Shown: positions 9,431 to 18,354 of the stretch, one piece after another
Layout: each line of letters begins with the position of its first letter
Numbering within the stretch: the stretch's first letter is position 1
Source: Micromonospora antibiotica
GTDB lineage: Bacteria > Actinomycetota > Actinomycetes > Mycobacteriales > Micromonosporaceae
Reading direction: 5' to 3'
Assembly: GCF_017599305.1 (NCBI RefSeq)
Contig: NZ_JAGFWR010000025.1
Coordinates: 1-64,000 of the forward strand
Length of the DNA: 64,000 nucleotides
Made by a program: the position numbers and the translations under genes
The notes under the pieces: generated by a model
Told to the model about the DNA's origin: nothing
Seen by the model: the letters and a program-made list of their open reading frames with translations, nothing else
Database searches by the model: none

Positions 9431-10407
9431 GCCGCGTCCGAGGAGTGGCCGGGAACGGTGCCGAGCGCCGGGTTGACCAGTGGGGCCAGGTTGTTGACGG
9501 CGGCGGCGGCCTCACCGAAGCCGACCGAGATGAGGCGTACCTTGCCGTCGTAGTCGGTGATGTCGCCGGCGGCGAAGACCCGGGGCAGGTTGGTGCGCAT
9601 CGACCGGTCCACCGCGATGTGCCGGCGACGCATCTCCAGCCCCCACTGCTCCATCGCGCTGAGGTCGGCGATGAAGCCGAGCGCGGCCACCACCGCCTGG
9701 GCGGGCAGCGTCTGGCGGCCCTCGCCGCGCACCTCGGCGATCTGCACCGCCTCGATGTGCTGCTCCCCGTCGATCCCGCAGACCTCGTACGGGGTGAGCA
9801 CCCGCACGGTCGAGTCGTGCAGCTGGGTGACGCTGTGCTCATGGGCGCGGAACTGCGGTCGCCGGTGCACCAGGGTGACGCTGCTGGCGTACGGCTCCAG
9901 GGCCAGCGCCCAGTCGACGGCGGAGTCGCCGCCGCCGACCACCACGACCTCCTGCCCGGCGAGTTCCTCCAGCCGGGGTACGAAGTAGCGCAGTCCCCGG
10001 CCGAGGTGGCCACTGCCGACCGGCAGCTCGCGGGGGGTGAAGGTGCCGATGCCGGCGGTCAGCAGCACGGCGGCCGCCCGGACCTCGGTGCCGGTGTCGG
10101 TGCCGATCAGCACGTGGTCCTCGGCGCAGGTCAGCTCGATGGCGCTCTGCCCGAGCAGGAAGGTCGGCTTGGCGGTGGCGGCCTGGGTGAGCAGGGCGTC
10201 GACGAGTTCCTGGCCCCGGACGGCGGGCAGTCCGGCGATGTCGTAGATCGCCTTCTCGGGGTAGAGGGCGGCGATCTGCCCGCCGGCCTCGGGCAGCGAG
10301 TCGATCACCGCCACGCTCATTCCGCGGAAGCCGGCGTAGTAGGTGGCGTAGAGGCCGGCCGGGCCGGCGCCGACGATCGCGAGGTCGACCTCGTGCCGCT
10401 CGGCCAT
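9427..10407 (-). CDS. ferredoxin-NADP(+) reductase, thioredoxin-reductase type
   Basis: 326 aa flavoprotein with an FAD-binding GAGPAGLYATYYAGFRG near the N-terminus, NAD(P)-binding GGGDSAVDWA near residue 160, and a C-terminal FAAGDITDY FAD site. The CxxC of thioredoxin reductase is absent, as in YumC/TrxR-like ferredoxin reductases. Its start overlaps the ferredoxin stop (TGATG), so the pair is co-translated; together they could feed electrons to the Rieske oxygenase. Confidence 0.88.
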
Positions 10408-10718
10408 CAGCTGGCGCTTTCCGCGACGGCCGGGTGGTCGTGGCCGACCCGGCCGATCTTGCGGGCGCCGCCCGGGGTGCCGATCTCGGTGAAGAACTCG
10501 GCGTTGATCGGGCCGAACCGGGCCCGGTCGGCGGGCAGGTCGTCGAAGTGGAAGATCGAGGTGACCGGGCAGACCGGCTCGCAGCGCCCGCAGTCGACGC
10601 ACTCGTCCGGGTTGATGTACATCATCCGGTCGCCCTCGTAGATGCAGTCCACCGGGCATTCCTCGACGCAGGACCGATCCTGTACGTCCACACATTCGTC
10701 GGTGACCACGTAGGCCAT
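10407..10718 (-). CDS. fdxA: 7Fe ferredoxin (FdxA type)
   Basis: 103 aa [3Fe-4S][4Fe-4S] ferredoxin: MAYVVTDECVDVQDRSCVEE opens the protein, followed by CPVDCIYEG and the second cluster CVDCGRCEPVCP. AGGAGG lies just upstream of ATG 10718. It leads the seven-gene operon under regulon site B and probably carries electrons from the adjacent reductase to the Rieske oxygenase or another oxygenase. FdxA-type partners for Rieske enzymes are less usual than [2Fe-2S] ones. Confidence 0.9.
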   Translation of the reverse strand: MAYVVTDECVDVQDRSCVEECPVDCIYEGDRMMYINPDECVDCGRCEPVCPVTSIFHFDDLPADRARFGPINAEFFTEIGTPGGARKIGRVGHDHPAVAESAS

Positions 10719-10873
10719 CGGTCCTCCTGCGGTTGGGTCGGCCGGCCACATCCGAGCCGACGTGGCAGGTCGGGGCGCGCAGCCGATCCGGCGTGCCGGG
10801 CCCGTTCCGCGACGTCGCCGGATGCGGGGGCGATGTCGTTTGGTGTCAGGCCACGCTAGAGACCTGGCCCAGA

Positions 10874-10887
10874 GTATGTCAACATAC
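10874..10887. promoter_or_regulatory. perfect palindrome GTATGT-CA-ACATAC
   Basis: Perfect 6-bp inverted arms around CA in the divergent promoter region of the fdxA operon and the M20-like gene, immediately left of regulon site B. It has the form of a dimeric regulator binding site; the second IclR regulator or another factor could bind it. No second copy was noticed. Confidence 0.45.
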
Positions 10888-10912
10888 GAGACGTCATCTT
10901 GAATGAAGTCAC
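10886..10912. promoter_or_regulatory. regulon site B (putative IclR operator)
   Basis: The core CGAGACGTCATCTTG matches the left half of sites A and G (GAGAC, two bases, CATCT). The right half is degenerate. It lies 168 bp upstream of fdxA and about 19 bp upstream of the M20-like gene start, so it could control both directions. Confidence 0.55.
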
Positions 10913-10930
10913 GCAGGCGAGAGGAACCGG

Positions 10931-12262
10931 ATGGACGACGAGGTGCCGGCGACCCTGCGCCACGCCGCCGAACGGGCGGTCGACGAGGCCACCCTGCTCG
11001 ACGCCCTGGCAGCGCTCACCGCGCAGCCGACCCCGTACGGCCGGGAACGGGCCACCGCGCACCGCGTCGCCGACTGGGCCGCCACCCGCTGGCCGGAGCT
11101 GTCCTGGCAGGTCGACCCGCTGGCCCGCACGGCGGGCACCCCCGACAGCGCCAACCTGGTCGGCGGCTCCGTGCTCGGCGACCGCCCCGAGTTGCTGATC
11201 TACTCGCACCTGGACACCTCACTGACCGGCGCGGCCGACTTCGACGCCCCGATCACCGGCCGACGGACCCCCGCCCCCGCGCTGGAGCTGTCCGGCCCGG
11301 CCCGCGAGGTGGTCAGCGGCTTCGGCCTCGGGGTGGCCCGGGCGGCCGCCGCCGCCGCCCTGGTCGGTTACGCCGCCGCCGCCGAGGCCTGCCGGGCCGC
11401 CGGCCGGCCGCACCGGCTGACCCTACTGCTCGCCGCCACCGGCACCCACCGCGACGATCCCACCGCCGGGCCGGACGACGGGGTCGCGCCGGCCCCCACC
11501 GTCGGCGGGGTGCTCCACCACCTGGAGGACCGGCCACTGCCGGCCGCCGCGATCGTGGCCAAGACCAGCCCGGGCATCCTCACCGCCGAGCCCGGGGCGA
11601 TGTTCCTGCGGGTACGGCTGACCAGCGGGTTCCATCCCGCCCTGTTCCGGGACACCGCCACGCCCCCCGGCGGGCTGCTCGTCCACCTGGGCGTGCTCGT
11701 CGAAGCGCTGGAGGAGTTCCGGCACGCGCACCTGGCCCGTCGGGCCGACCCGGACGCACCGGTCGGCGCGGAGTTGGGCATCGGGGCGGTCCGGGCCGGC
11801 CAACCGGGCAAACCCGACCTGCTGCCCGGGGTGGTCGACGTCCACCTCTACCTGACCACGGTGCCCGGCGACGACCCACGGCAGATCACCGACGCGCTGC
11901 GGGCGACCCTGACCCGGCGGCTGCGCGACACTCCCCTCGCCGGCTGCGGGGTGGCGGTGACCGGCCACCCGGCCCACCCGTCCGCCGCCACCCCGGTGGA
12001 CGCAGCGATCTGCCGGCACGCGGGCGGAGCCTGGCTCGCCGCGCACGGCCGGCCGGCCCCACCGGTGCGCGGTTGGACCGGCTCGACCGACGGGGTGGTG
12101 CTGCGGCGACGGGGGGTGCCGACGGTGCGGCTGGGGCCACCGGCGCTCCCGCCCGATCCGACCGATCCGCGACGGGAAAGGTACGCGGTGCCGGAACTGA
12201 TGCGCTTCGCCCGGTTGTATGCCGACATCGCGCTACGCCACCAGCAGGCATCGACAGGCTGA
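10931..12262 (+). CDS. M20-family metallohydrolase-like protein
   Basis: 443 aa related to acetylornithine deacetylase/carboxypeptidase G2-type M20 enzymes: the metal-binding region shows LLIYSHLDTSLTG, followed by an insert-rich middle and a C-terminal GWTGSTDGVVLRRRGVPTVRLG typical of the second catalytic domain. Some M20 metal ligands are not obvious, so activity is uncertain. ATG 10931 is preceded by GAGAGGA. It is divergent from the fdxA operon under site B and is followed 49 nt later by the IclR gene. It may hydrolyse an amide or N-acyl bond of the substrate. Confidence 0.7.
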   Translation: MDDEVPATLRHAAERAVDEATLLDALAALTAQPTPYGRERATAHRVADWAATRWPELSWQVDPLARTAGTPDSANLVGGSVLGDRPELLIYSHLDTSLTGAADFDAPITGRRTPAPALELSGPAREVVSGFGLGVARAAAAAALVGYAAAAEACRAAGRPHRLTLLLAATGTHRDDPTAGPDDGVAPAPTVGGVLHHLEDRPLPAAAIVAKTSPGILTAEPGAMFLRVRLTSGFHPALFRDTATPPGGLLVHLGVLVEALEEFRHAHLARRADPDAPVGAELGIGAVRAGQPGKPDLLPGVVDVHLYLTTVPGDDPRQITDALRATLTRRLRDTPLAGCGVAVTGHPAHPSAATPVDAAICRHAGGAWLAAHGRPAPPVRGWTGSTDGVVLRRRGVPTVRLGPPALPPDPTDPRRERYAVPELMRFARLYADIALRHQQASTG

Positions 12263-12263
12263 C

Positions 12264-12290
12264 GTGTCATATGCCATGATACTGTCTCAC
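12264..12290 (-). promoter_or_regulatory. regulon site C in front of the IclR gene
   Basis: Read on the minus strand it contains GTGAGACAGTATCATGG, matching site A at GAGACAG and ATC. It fills most of the 49-bp gap between the M20-like stop and the IclR ATG, which suggests autoregulation of the regulator. Confidence 0.5.
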
Positions 12291-12311
12291 TCTGCGCACA
12301 AAGGAATCCAG

Positions 12312-13121
12312 ATGGCGGACGATGCCCCTTCGCCGGTCAAGAGCGCTGATCCCAGCTCACCGGCGATCCAGACCGTGCAGCGCGCGGCGGTCATCCTCAA
12401 CGCGTTCACGGCGGCACGTCCGCGCCTGAGCCTCAACGAACTCACCGCCAGCCTCGGCACCAGCAAGGCCACCGCGCACCGCTACACCAAGGCGCTGCGG
12501 GAGAGCAACCTGCTGCGCTACGACGAGCGGGAGGGACTCTACTCCCTCGGGCCGCAGATCCTGACCCTCTCCGCCGCCGCCCGCGCGGCGATGCCGGTCA
12601 TCAGCATCGCCGGTCCGCGCATGCAGCAACTGGTCCGCGAGATCGACGAGACCGTCGTGCTCAGCGTCTGGGACGGCGACACCGCCGTGGTGGTCCGCGC
12701 CGACGACAACACCGACCGGGTCATCCGGGTCAGCGTGCGCACCGGCTCCCGGCTGTCGCGCACCGAGTCCGCCCAGGGCCGGGTGTTCTGCGCCTTCCTC
12801 CCCGAGGCCGACGTCCCGGGGCTGGCCGCCGAGATCGCCGCCTCCGCCGAGCTGCGCCGGGAGGTCGACAAGATCCGACGCACCGGCATCTCGGCCAACA
12901 CGCCCTCGGCCAACGGGGTCCGCAGCATCGCCGCACCGATCTTCCGGGGCAGCACCCTGATCGCCGCCATGGCCATCGTCGGCACCACCACCTCGGTGCC
13001 CGAAGGCACCGACAGCGCGCTCGCCATCGCCCTGCAACGCGTCGCCGCCCTGGTCACCGCCGAGCTGGGCAGTGGCGGCAACGGCCACCACCCCCCGGTC
13101 GGCAGCAACGGTCACCGCTGA
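12312..13121 (+). CDS. IclR-family transcriptional regulator
   Basis: 269 aa. N-terminal winged HTH of about residues 18-80 (IQTVQRAAVILNAF, LSLNELTASLGTSKATAHRY) followed by the IclR effector domain ending in AMAIVGTTTSVP. AAGGA precedes ATG 12312 by 6 nt. The regulon motif lies directly upstream, and the gene is surrounded by motif-bearing operons, so it is the best candidate for the factor binding the seven sites. The effector is unknown. A paralogous IclR gene faces it from the other strand. Confidence 0.9.
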   Translation: MADDAPSPVKSADPSSPAIQTVQRAAVILNAFTAARPRLSLNELTASLGTSKATAHRYTKALRESNLLRYDEREGLYSLGPQILTLSAAARAAMPVISIAGPRMQQLVREIDETVVLSVWDGDTAVVVRADDNTDRVIRVSVRTGSRLSRTESAQGRVFCAFLPEADVPGLAAEIAASAELRREVDKIRRTGISANTPSANGVRSIAAPIFRGSTLIAAMAIVGTTTSVPEGTDSALAIALQRVAALVTAELGSGGNGHHPPVGSNGHR

Positions 13122-13142
13122 CGGGCGGGCAGACCCCGGGCG

Positions 13143-13898
13143 TCAGCTCGCGCCGAGCGCCTCGGACAACTCCCGCGCCACCAGCCGAACGCTGTCCGCC
13201 GCAGCCGCCTCCACCGCGCCGGACAGCGTCGTGCTGGTGCCCAACACGGCCAGGGCGGCCACCACCTGGGTACGCTCGAACACCGGCGCGGCCAGCACGC
13301 GTACCCCGAAATCCTCCGGGGAGTTGGCGGCGAAACCGTCCCGGCGGACCTGCTCGACGACCGCCCGCAGCCCCGCCGACAGCCGCAACTGGCGGGCCAC
13401 CGCGGGCGCCTCGGCGGCCGACAGGTAGGCACAGAACACCCGACCCTGCGCCGAGCGCAGCAGATCCAACGGCGAGCCGGTACGCACACTCAACCGCACG
13501 TCACCGCTGGTGTTGTCCATGCAGCGGACCACCGTCGGCACCTCGCCGTTCCACACGCTCAGCACCGAGGTCTGGTTGGTCAGCCGGGTGAGCCGGTCCA
13601 GGTACGGCTCGGCGGCGGTGACGATGGGCAGCGCCGCACGGGCGGCGGCCTCCATCGCCAACACCTGCGGACCGAGCGTGTAGGTCGCGGTGGCCACGTC
13701 GAAGCGCAGCAGGTTGGCCGCCCGCAACGCGCGGGCGTAACGGTGCGCGGTGGCCCGGCTGATCGCCAGGTCGGCGGTCAACTCGGCCAGGGTGAGCCGG
13801 GGCCGCTCGACGGAGAAAGCCTGGAGGATCGTGGCGGCCCGCTGCACCGTCTGGATCGCCGGCGCGTCACCGGCCGACTCGTCGACTCCGCCCGTCAC
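13143..13898 (-). CDS. second IclR-family transcriptional regulator
   Basis: About 251 aa, paralogous to the regulator on the opposite strand (shared IQTVQRAA-ILQAFSVERPRL opening, ATAHRYARALRAANLLRFD recognition region, SAQGRVFCAYL in the effector domain). The GTG at 13898 has GAGG nearby; GTG 13913 is an alternative. The two genes are convergent with 21 bp between stops. Its own upstream region (13914-14149) has no clear copy of the regulon motif and no gene; it may control the same or a different subset. Confidence 0.88.
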   Translation of the reverse strand: MTGGVDESAGDAPAIQTVQRAATILQAFSVERPRLTLAELTADLAISRATAHRYARALRAANLLRFDVATATYTLGPQVLAMEAAARAALPIVTAAEPYLDRLTRLTNQTSVLSVWNGEVPTVVRCMDNTSGDVRLSVRTGSPLDLLRSAQGRVFCAYLSAAEAPAVARQLRLSAGLRAVVEQVRRDGFAANSPEDFGVRVLAAPVFERTQVVAALAVLGTSTTLSGAVEAAAADSVRLVARELSEALGAS

Positions 13899-14149
13899 CG
13901 CGTCACCTCGCACTCGCCGTCCACCGAAAGGCGAACTCTACCGAGCACGGACCGTATCCGGCGACACGGACACCACCCCGGGCGACGATCCCCACCCGAC
14001 GCCCCGACGACCGGGACGGACTCCCGCCCCAGGCGGGGCCGGCGTGGTAGGGGTGCGCGACGGTGGCCGGGCTGCTGCCGGCCCGGGTGGGTGGTTCCCC
14101 ACCCGGAGCGCCCCACCTCACCGGGCGGCACCGCCGTGCCGACCCGGGT

Positions 14150-14602
14150 TCACGCCGGGCCGCCCGCCCCCGAACCGGGGACGGGCGGCGGTCCGGTGGC
14201 CGCGGCGAGCTGACGGTGGACCTCGCCGCTGTCCCAGTAGTCGACCCGGTGGGCGATCAGACCGTCAGCGTCGACCCGGAACCGGAACACGCCACGGATG
14301 CGCACCGGGGCCCGGCCGGCCGAAGCCAGCCGGAACGACATCCGGTACGCCACCGCCGCCCGCTCACCGTCGACGAGCAGCTCCTCCACCTCGTAGCGCA
14401 GGTCGACGAACTCGGCCAGGAAGCCGTCGAGCCGGGCCCGGTAACGGACCCGGCCGACCACCGTCCGGCCGAGGGCGGCGGTGTGCTCGTTGACGAAGTC
14501 GACGCTGACGCAACCGGCGACGGCATCGGCGTCGTGGGCGTTCAGCGCCGCCAGATACCGCTGGACGGCGGCGCGGGTGGAGGCTGCGGTCAGCTCCCCC
14601 AC
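14150..14602 (-). CDS. SnoaL-like / nuclear transport factor 2 fold protein
   Basis: About 150 aa. The segments RAAVQRYLAALNAHDADAVA and FVNEHTAALG, then RIRGVFRFRVDADGLIAHRV are characteristic of SnoaL/NTF2-like small polyketide-cyclase or isomerase proteins. The start is uncertain: GTG 14602 overlaps the VOC gene by 13 nt. It forms a two-gene unit with the VOC protein. Function cannot be assigned beyond the fold. Confidence 0.7.
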   Translation of the reverse strand: MGELTAASTRAAVQRYLAALNAHDADAVAGCVSVDFVNEHTAALGRTVVGRVRYRARLDGFLAEFVDLRYEVEELLVDGERAAVAYRMSFRLASAGRAPVRIRGVFRFRVDADGLIAHRVDYWDSGEVHRQLAAATGPPPVPGSGAGGPA

Positions 14603-15039
14603 CGACGCCGCACGGTGTCGAAGACCTGCTGGTCGTGGGAGATCTCGATGACGTTGCCGTCGGGGTCCTTCAGCGCGCAGATGTAGCCGACCGGCGGCGG
14701 CATCTGCCGCGGCTCCCAGTGCAGGCAGCCCAGCTCGCGGGCCCGCGCGGCGATCTCGTCGACGTCCGAGCGCTGCGGCACCTCGATGCCGATGTGCGCG
14801 AACGGGTGCAGCAGACCGAGCTGGCCGCCCTTGTCCTTGTTGAAGGAGACGAGCACCAGCACGAACGGGGTGTCGGCCTGCTTGTCGTTGGAGAGCCAGA
14901 CGCTCTCCCCGTCGGCGTCGGCGAACCGCTCCACCACCACCAGCGGGGTGAGCGTGGTGTAGAACGAGATCGCCTTGTCGAGGTCGCCGGTAGGCAACGC
15001 CACATGCGTCCATCGGGCTTGGGTCAGGCCGGTCGCCAC
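14590..15039 (-). CDS. VOC-family (glyoxalase/extradiol fold) protein
   Basis: 149 aa single VOC module pair: THVALPTGDLDKAISFY at the start, His in FAHIGIEVP, and KDPDGNVIEISHD with the C-terminal metal-ligand Glu. GTG 15039 is preferred because GGAGG lies 5 nt before it. Could be a lyase, isomerase or dioxygenase accessory. The 186-bp region 15040-15225 separates it from the divergent aldo/keto reductase; a faint CATCGCTATCGCG there resembles the regulon core but was not scored as a site. Confidence 0.78.
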   Translation of the reverse strand: MATGLTQARWTHVALPTGDLDKAISFYTTLTPLVVVERFADADGESVWLSNDKQADTPFVLVLVSFNKDKGGQLGLLHPFAHIGIEVPQRSDVDEIAARARELGCLHWEPRQMPPPVGYICALKDPDGNVIEISHDQQVFDTVRRRWGS

Positions 15040-15225
15040 TGTTACCTCCACCGTACCGAAATGTCCATCGCTATCGCGTCCACCAGCCTATTCACTGTTC
15101 GGTGGCGGGGGCGATGTGCCGGGGACACAAAGCCGACGCGCCGGCTTCGACGCGCCGGGACGGTGCCGGCGGCCGGCCGGCATGCCAGCGTGGGGGCACA
15201 CCGCGTACGGGAGGACGGTCGGATC

Positions 15226-16254
15226 ATGCAGTACCGCAGACTGGGCGGGACCGGGGTCGAGGTGAGCACCCTCTGCCTCGGCACCATGATGTTCGGCGCC
15301 TGGGGCAACACCGACGAGCAGGAGTGCCACCGGATCGTCGCCGAAGCGCTCGACGCCGGGATCAACCTGGTCGACACCGCCGACGTGTACGCCCACGGCG
15401 AGTCCGAGGAGATCCTCGGCCGGGCGCTGCGTGGTCGGCGCGACGACGTGGTGCTGGCCACCAAGTTCCACGAGCCGATGGGTGACGACCGCAACCGGCG
15501 CGGCAACTCCCGCCGCTGGATCCGGCAGGCGGTGGAGGGCAGCCTACGCCGGCTCGGCACCGACTGGATCGACCTCTACCAGGTGCACCGGCCCGACCCG
15601 CTCACCGACGTCGATGAGACCCTCGGCGCGCTGACCGACCTGGTCCGGGAGGGCAAGGTCCGGATGATCGGCACCTCGGCGTTCCCCGCCGAGCAGATCG
15701 TCGAGGCGCAGTGGGCCGCCGAACGCCGGCGACGGGAACGCTTCACCGTCGAACAGCTCGGCTACTCGATCCTCACCCGGGGCGTCGAGGCCGCCGCCCT
15801 GCCCACCAGCGCCCGCTACCGGCTCGGCGTACTGGTGTTCAGCCCACTCAACGGCGGCTGGCTGACCGGCAAGTACCGGTCGACGGCCGTACCCGCCGAC
15901 TCCCGCGCCGGGCGCAACGGCGACCACTTCGACTTCCGCGACGCCGCCGCCCGGGACCGCAAACTCGCCCTGGTCGACGAGCTGGCCACCCTCGCCGACG
16001 AGAGCGGCCTGACGCTGATCGAGCTGGCGCTCGGGTTCGTGCTGAGCCACCCGGCGGTCACCAGCGCCATCATCGGCCCGCGTACCCTCGCCCAGCTGCG
16101 CAGCCAACTGCCCGCCGGGGAGCCCGCCGGGCTGCCGGCCGACGTGCTGGACCGGATCGACGCCCTGGTCCAGCCGGGTCACGACGTCAACCCGGCCGAC
16201 GCCGGCTACCGGGTCCCTTCCCTGACCGACCCCACCCTGCGCCGCCGCCCCTGA
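15226..16254 (+). CDS. aldo/keto reductase
   Basis: 342 aa NADPH-dependent aldo/keto reductase barrel. Catalytic tetrad residues are visible as Asp and Tyr in DTADVYAHG, Lys in LATKFHEP and His in YQVHRPD; a late SPLNGGWLTGKY and AIIGPRTLAQL bind NADP. GGGAGG precedes ATG 15226. It would reduce an aldehyde or ketone. Divergent from the VOC/SnoaL pair; no regulon site was recognised. Confidence 0.9.
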   Translation: MQYRRLGGTGVEVSTLCLGTMMFGAWGNTDEQECHRIVAEALDAGINLVDTADVYAHGESEEILGRALRGRRDDVVLATKFHEPMGDDRNRRGNSRRWIRQAVEGSLRRLGTDWIDLYQVHRPDPLTDVDETLGALTDLVREGKVRMIGTSAFPAEQIVEAQWAAERRRRERFTVEQLGYSILTRGVEAAALPTSARYRLGVLVFSPLNGGWLTGKYRSTAVPADSRAGRNGDHFDFRDAAARDRKLALVDELATLADESGLTLIELALGFVLSHPAVTSAIIGPRTLAQLRSQLPAGEPAGLPADVLDRIDALVQPGHDVNPADAGYRVPSLTDPTLRRRP

Positions 16255-16300
16255 CGTCCCCACCGACACCCGCCGCAGCGGTCAGCGGGGCGGTCAGCGG

Positions 16301-16500
16301 GGTCCGCGTCGCAAGATCGCGCTCGAACCTGGTTGTAGTGGCCTCGCCACGCCCGGAAGCCACTACAACCAGGAACTAGCAGGATCTTGCCGGTCGGCCA
16401 CGGGCAACGGGGCTGCCGCCGAGGCGGTCAGCAGGGCCGTCGGCGGGGTCCGCGTCGCAAGATCACGCTCGAACCTGGTTGTAGTGGCCTCGCCACGCCC
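16301..16500. repeat. duplicated 54-bp intergenic repeat with hairpin
   Basis: Positions 16301-16354 and 16447-16500 are identical at 53 of 54 positions. In the first copy the repeat continues as a long inverted structure: GCAAGATC (16311-16318) pairs with GATCTTGC (16383-16390), and CCTGGTTGTAGTGGC (16328-16342) pairs perfectly with 16359-16373. The second copy stops before the distal arms. The arrangement resembles a MITE or REP-type element between convergent genes. Confidence 0.8.
16328..16373. terminator. 15-bp stem hairpin inside the repeat
   Basis: A perfect 15-bp stem with a 16-nt loop lies between the convergent aldo/keto reductase and NarL-type regulator genes, so it could terminate transcription in both directions. 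No U-run follows. Confidence 0.5.
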
Positions 16501-16512
16501 AGAGGCGGACGC

Positions 16513-17115
16513 TCAGATCCAGCCGTGTTCCCAGGCGATCGTGGCGGCGGCGGTACGCGAGTCGACGTCCAGTTTCGCCATCGCGGACGAGATGTGGTTG
16601 CGGACGGTGCCGTGGGCCAAGCCGAGCTGCCGCGCGATGTTCTTGGTGGGCAGGCCGTCCCGGGTGAGCCGCAGCACGTCGATCTCGCGGGGCGTCAGCG
16701 GGCTCTCCTGCTCGGTCAGTGCCGACGCGGCGAGGCGGGCGTCGATGTAGCGCTCCCCGGCGGTGACCGACCGGATGATCCTGGCCAGCTCCGACGCCGG
16801 GGTGGACTTCGGCACGAAGCCGTGCACCCCGGCACTCAGCGCCCGCTTCAGCGTCCCCGGTCGGGCGTGCCGGGTGACGATGACGACCTGCGTCGCGACG
16901 AGACGCAGCAGTCGTCGGGCGGCGTCGACCCCGTCGAGTCCGGGCATTTCGAGATCGAGCAGGGTCAGGTCGGGCCGGTGGGCGACGGCAGCCGCGACGG
17001 CGGCCTCGCCGTCGGCGACGTCCGCGACGACCTCGATGTCGGTCTCCAGGGAGAGCAACGCCACCAGCGCGCCCCGGATGAGTTCCTCGTCGTCGGCGAT
17101 CACGATCCGGATCAC
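16513..17115 (-). CDS. NarL/LuxR-type response regulator
   Basis: 200 aa. Receiver domain with DDEE acidic pocket, phospho-acceptor Asp in LTLLDLEMPG and Lys in GFVPKST; C-terminal LuxR HTH with SPLTPREIDVLRLTRDG and KNIARQLGLAHGTVRNHI. GTG 17115 overlaps the kinase stop (GTGA). It pairs with the sensor kinase gene directly upstream. Targets are unknown. Confidence 0.92.
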   Translation of the reverse strand: MIRIVIADDEELIRGALVALLSLETDIEVVADVADGEAAVAAAVAHRPDLTLLDLEMPGLDGVDAARRLLRLVATQVVIVTRHARPGTLKRALSAGVHGFVPKSTPASELARIIRSVTAGERYIDARLAASALTEQESPLTPREIDVLRLTRDGLPTKNIARQLGLAHGTVRNHISSAMAKLDVDSRTAAATIAWEHGWI

Positions 17116-18350
17116 CGGCGGGTCCCCCGTCGTCTCCCCGTCGGGGTCGGCTCCTGCGCAGCGGGCGCTGGCGCGTCGGCGGCGGGCACCGGGATGCGGA
17201 CGGTCAGCGTGAAGGTGTCGTCCTCGCGGGTGGTCTCGACCGTCCCGCGTTGGGCCGCGACGCGTTGGGTGAGGCCGGCCAGGCCCGTTCCGTCCGGACG
17301 CGGCACGCCCGCGGCGTTGTTGGTGACGGTCAGCCGGTACTCCGCCGCGACCCGGACGAGTGCGATGGTGGCTTCGGTCGCCCGGCTGTGCCGGAGCACG
17401 TTCGTCACCGCCTCCCTGATCGCGACGGCGAACACCGCGCCGAGGGCCACCGGCAGGTCCGGTGTCCCGATGTGGGCTATACACCGGATGCCGGCGGAGC
17501 GCAGTACCGCCGCCGCGTTGCGCGCCTCCGTCGCGACGGTGACGGTGCGGTAGTCGTTGACGACGGCGCGGGTGTCGTCGAGGGCCACCTGCGCGATCCG
17601 GCGGATCTCGGCGATCTCCCCGCCGGCCCGCTCGGGCTGGCCGGGCAGCAGCCGCTCCGCCAGTTCACTCTTCAACGCGATCACCTGGAGGTTGTGGCCC
17701 TGGATGTCGTGCAGGTCGGTGGCGAACCGGAGCCGTTCCTGCGCCACCGCCAGGTCGGAGGCGAGCCGGCGGGCGTGTTCCAGGCGCAGCACCACCTGCT
17801 GCACCCAGACCGCGCTCAGCGGCAGCAGGGTGAACACCGCGAGGGTGCTGAGCACGATGGCGTCGGCGACCGCGTCGGGCGGCGGCCCGACGCGCGACGG
17901 GGCCAGCACGCCGATCAGGCCACCGGTACCGATCGCCGCCCAGCAGCCGAGGATCACCGTGGCCCGCCACCGGCCGCGCACGAGACAACTGAGCACCCCA
18001 CCCGCCGTCGCCAGGGTGAACGCCCACCCCCAGCCGGCGAACGGTGGTACGACGGCCAGCACCCACACCGCGCCGGACAGTGCCAGCAGCACCAGGACGA
18101 GCGGATGGTGCGGCGGCACCTCGTCGGGGCCCCGCAGCAGCAGGGGAATCACGGCGAGTCCGGCCAGGACGGCGGCGGTCGTCCCGACCAGAAGGACGAC
18201 CGTCCGGGGGCCGCTGGCGACGCCGACGCCGAGCAACACCTGCACGACGCCGCCGATGAGCATCCCCAGCCCCAGGGAGAACACCGTGAACAGCCGCATC
18301 GCCCTGAGGTCGGCGGTGACCCGCGGTGCACCCGGCCAGGTGTCCGTCAC
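17112..18350 (-). CDS. sensor histidine kinase (HisKA_3 type)
   Basis: 412 aa with about six N-terminal membrane segments (residues 18-200), a dimerisation/phospho-acceptor site FATDLHDIQGHNLQVIAL carrying the conserved His, and an HATPase domain with REAVTNVLRHS (N box) and GTGLAGLTQRV (G box). No periplasmic sensor domain is obvious, so it probably senses membrane or intramembrane signals, as in DesK/NarX-like actinobacterial kinases. GTG start 4 nt after the hydrolase stop; same operon as the hydrolase and the response regulator. Confidence 0.9.
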   Translation of the reverse strand: MTDTWPGAPRVTADLRAMRLFTVFSLGLGMLIGGVVQVLLGVGVASGPRTVVLLVGTTAAVLAGLAVIPLLLRGPDEVPPHHPLVLVLLALSGAVWVLAVVPPFAGWGWAFTLATAGGVLSCLVRGRWRATVILGCWAAIGTGGLIGVLAPSRVGPPPDAVADAIVLSTLAVFTLLPLSAVWVQQVVLRLEHARRLASDLAVAQERLRFATDLHDIQGHNLQVIALKSELAERLLPGQPERAGGEIAEIRRIAQVALDDTRAVVNDYRTVTVATEARNAAAVLRSAGIRCIAHIGTPDLPVALGAVFAVAIREAVTNVLRHSRATEATIALVRVAAEYRLTVTNNAAGVPRPDGTGLAGLTQRVAAQRGTVETTREDDTFTLTVRIPVPAADAPAPAAQEPTPTGRRRGTRR

Positions 18351-18354
18351 CGGC

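Noticed and set aside
15040..15225. Another copy of the IclR regulon motif upstream of the VOC and aldo/keto reductase genes
   Set aside because: CATCGCTATCGCG resembles the core only if a 2-bp insertion is allowed; too weak to list.
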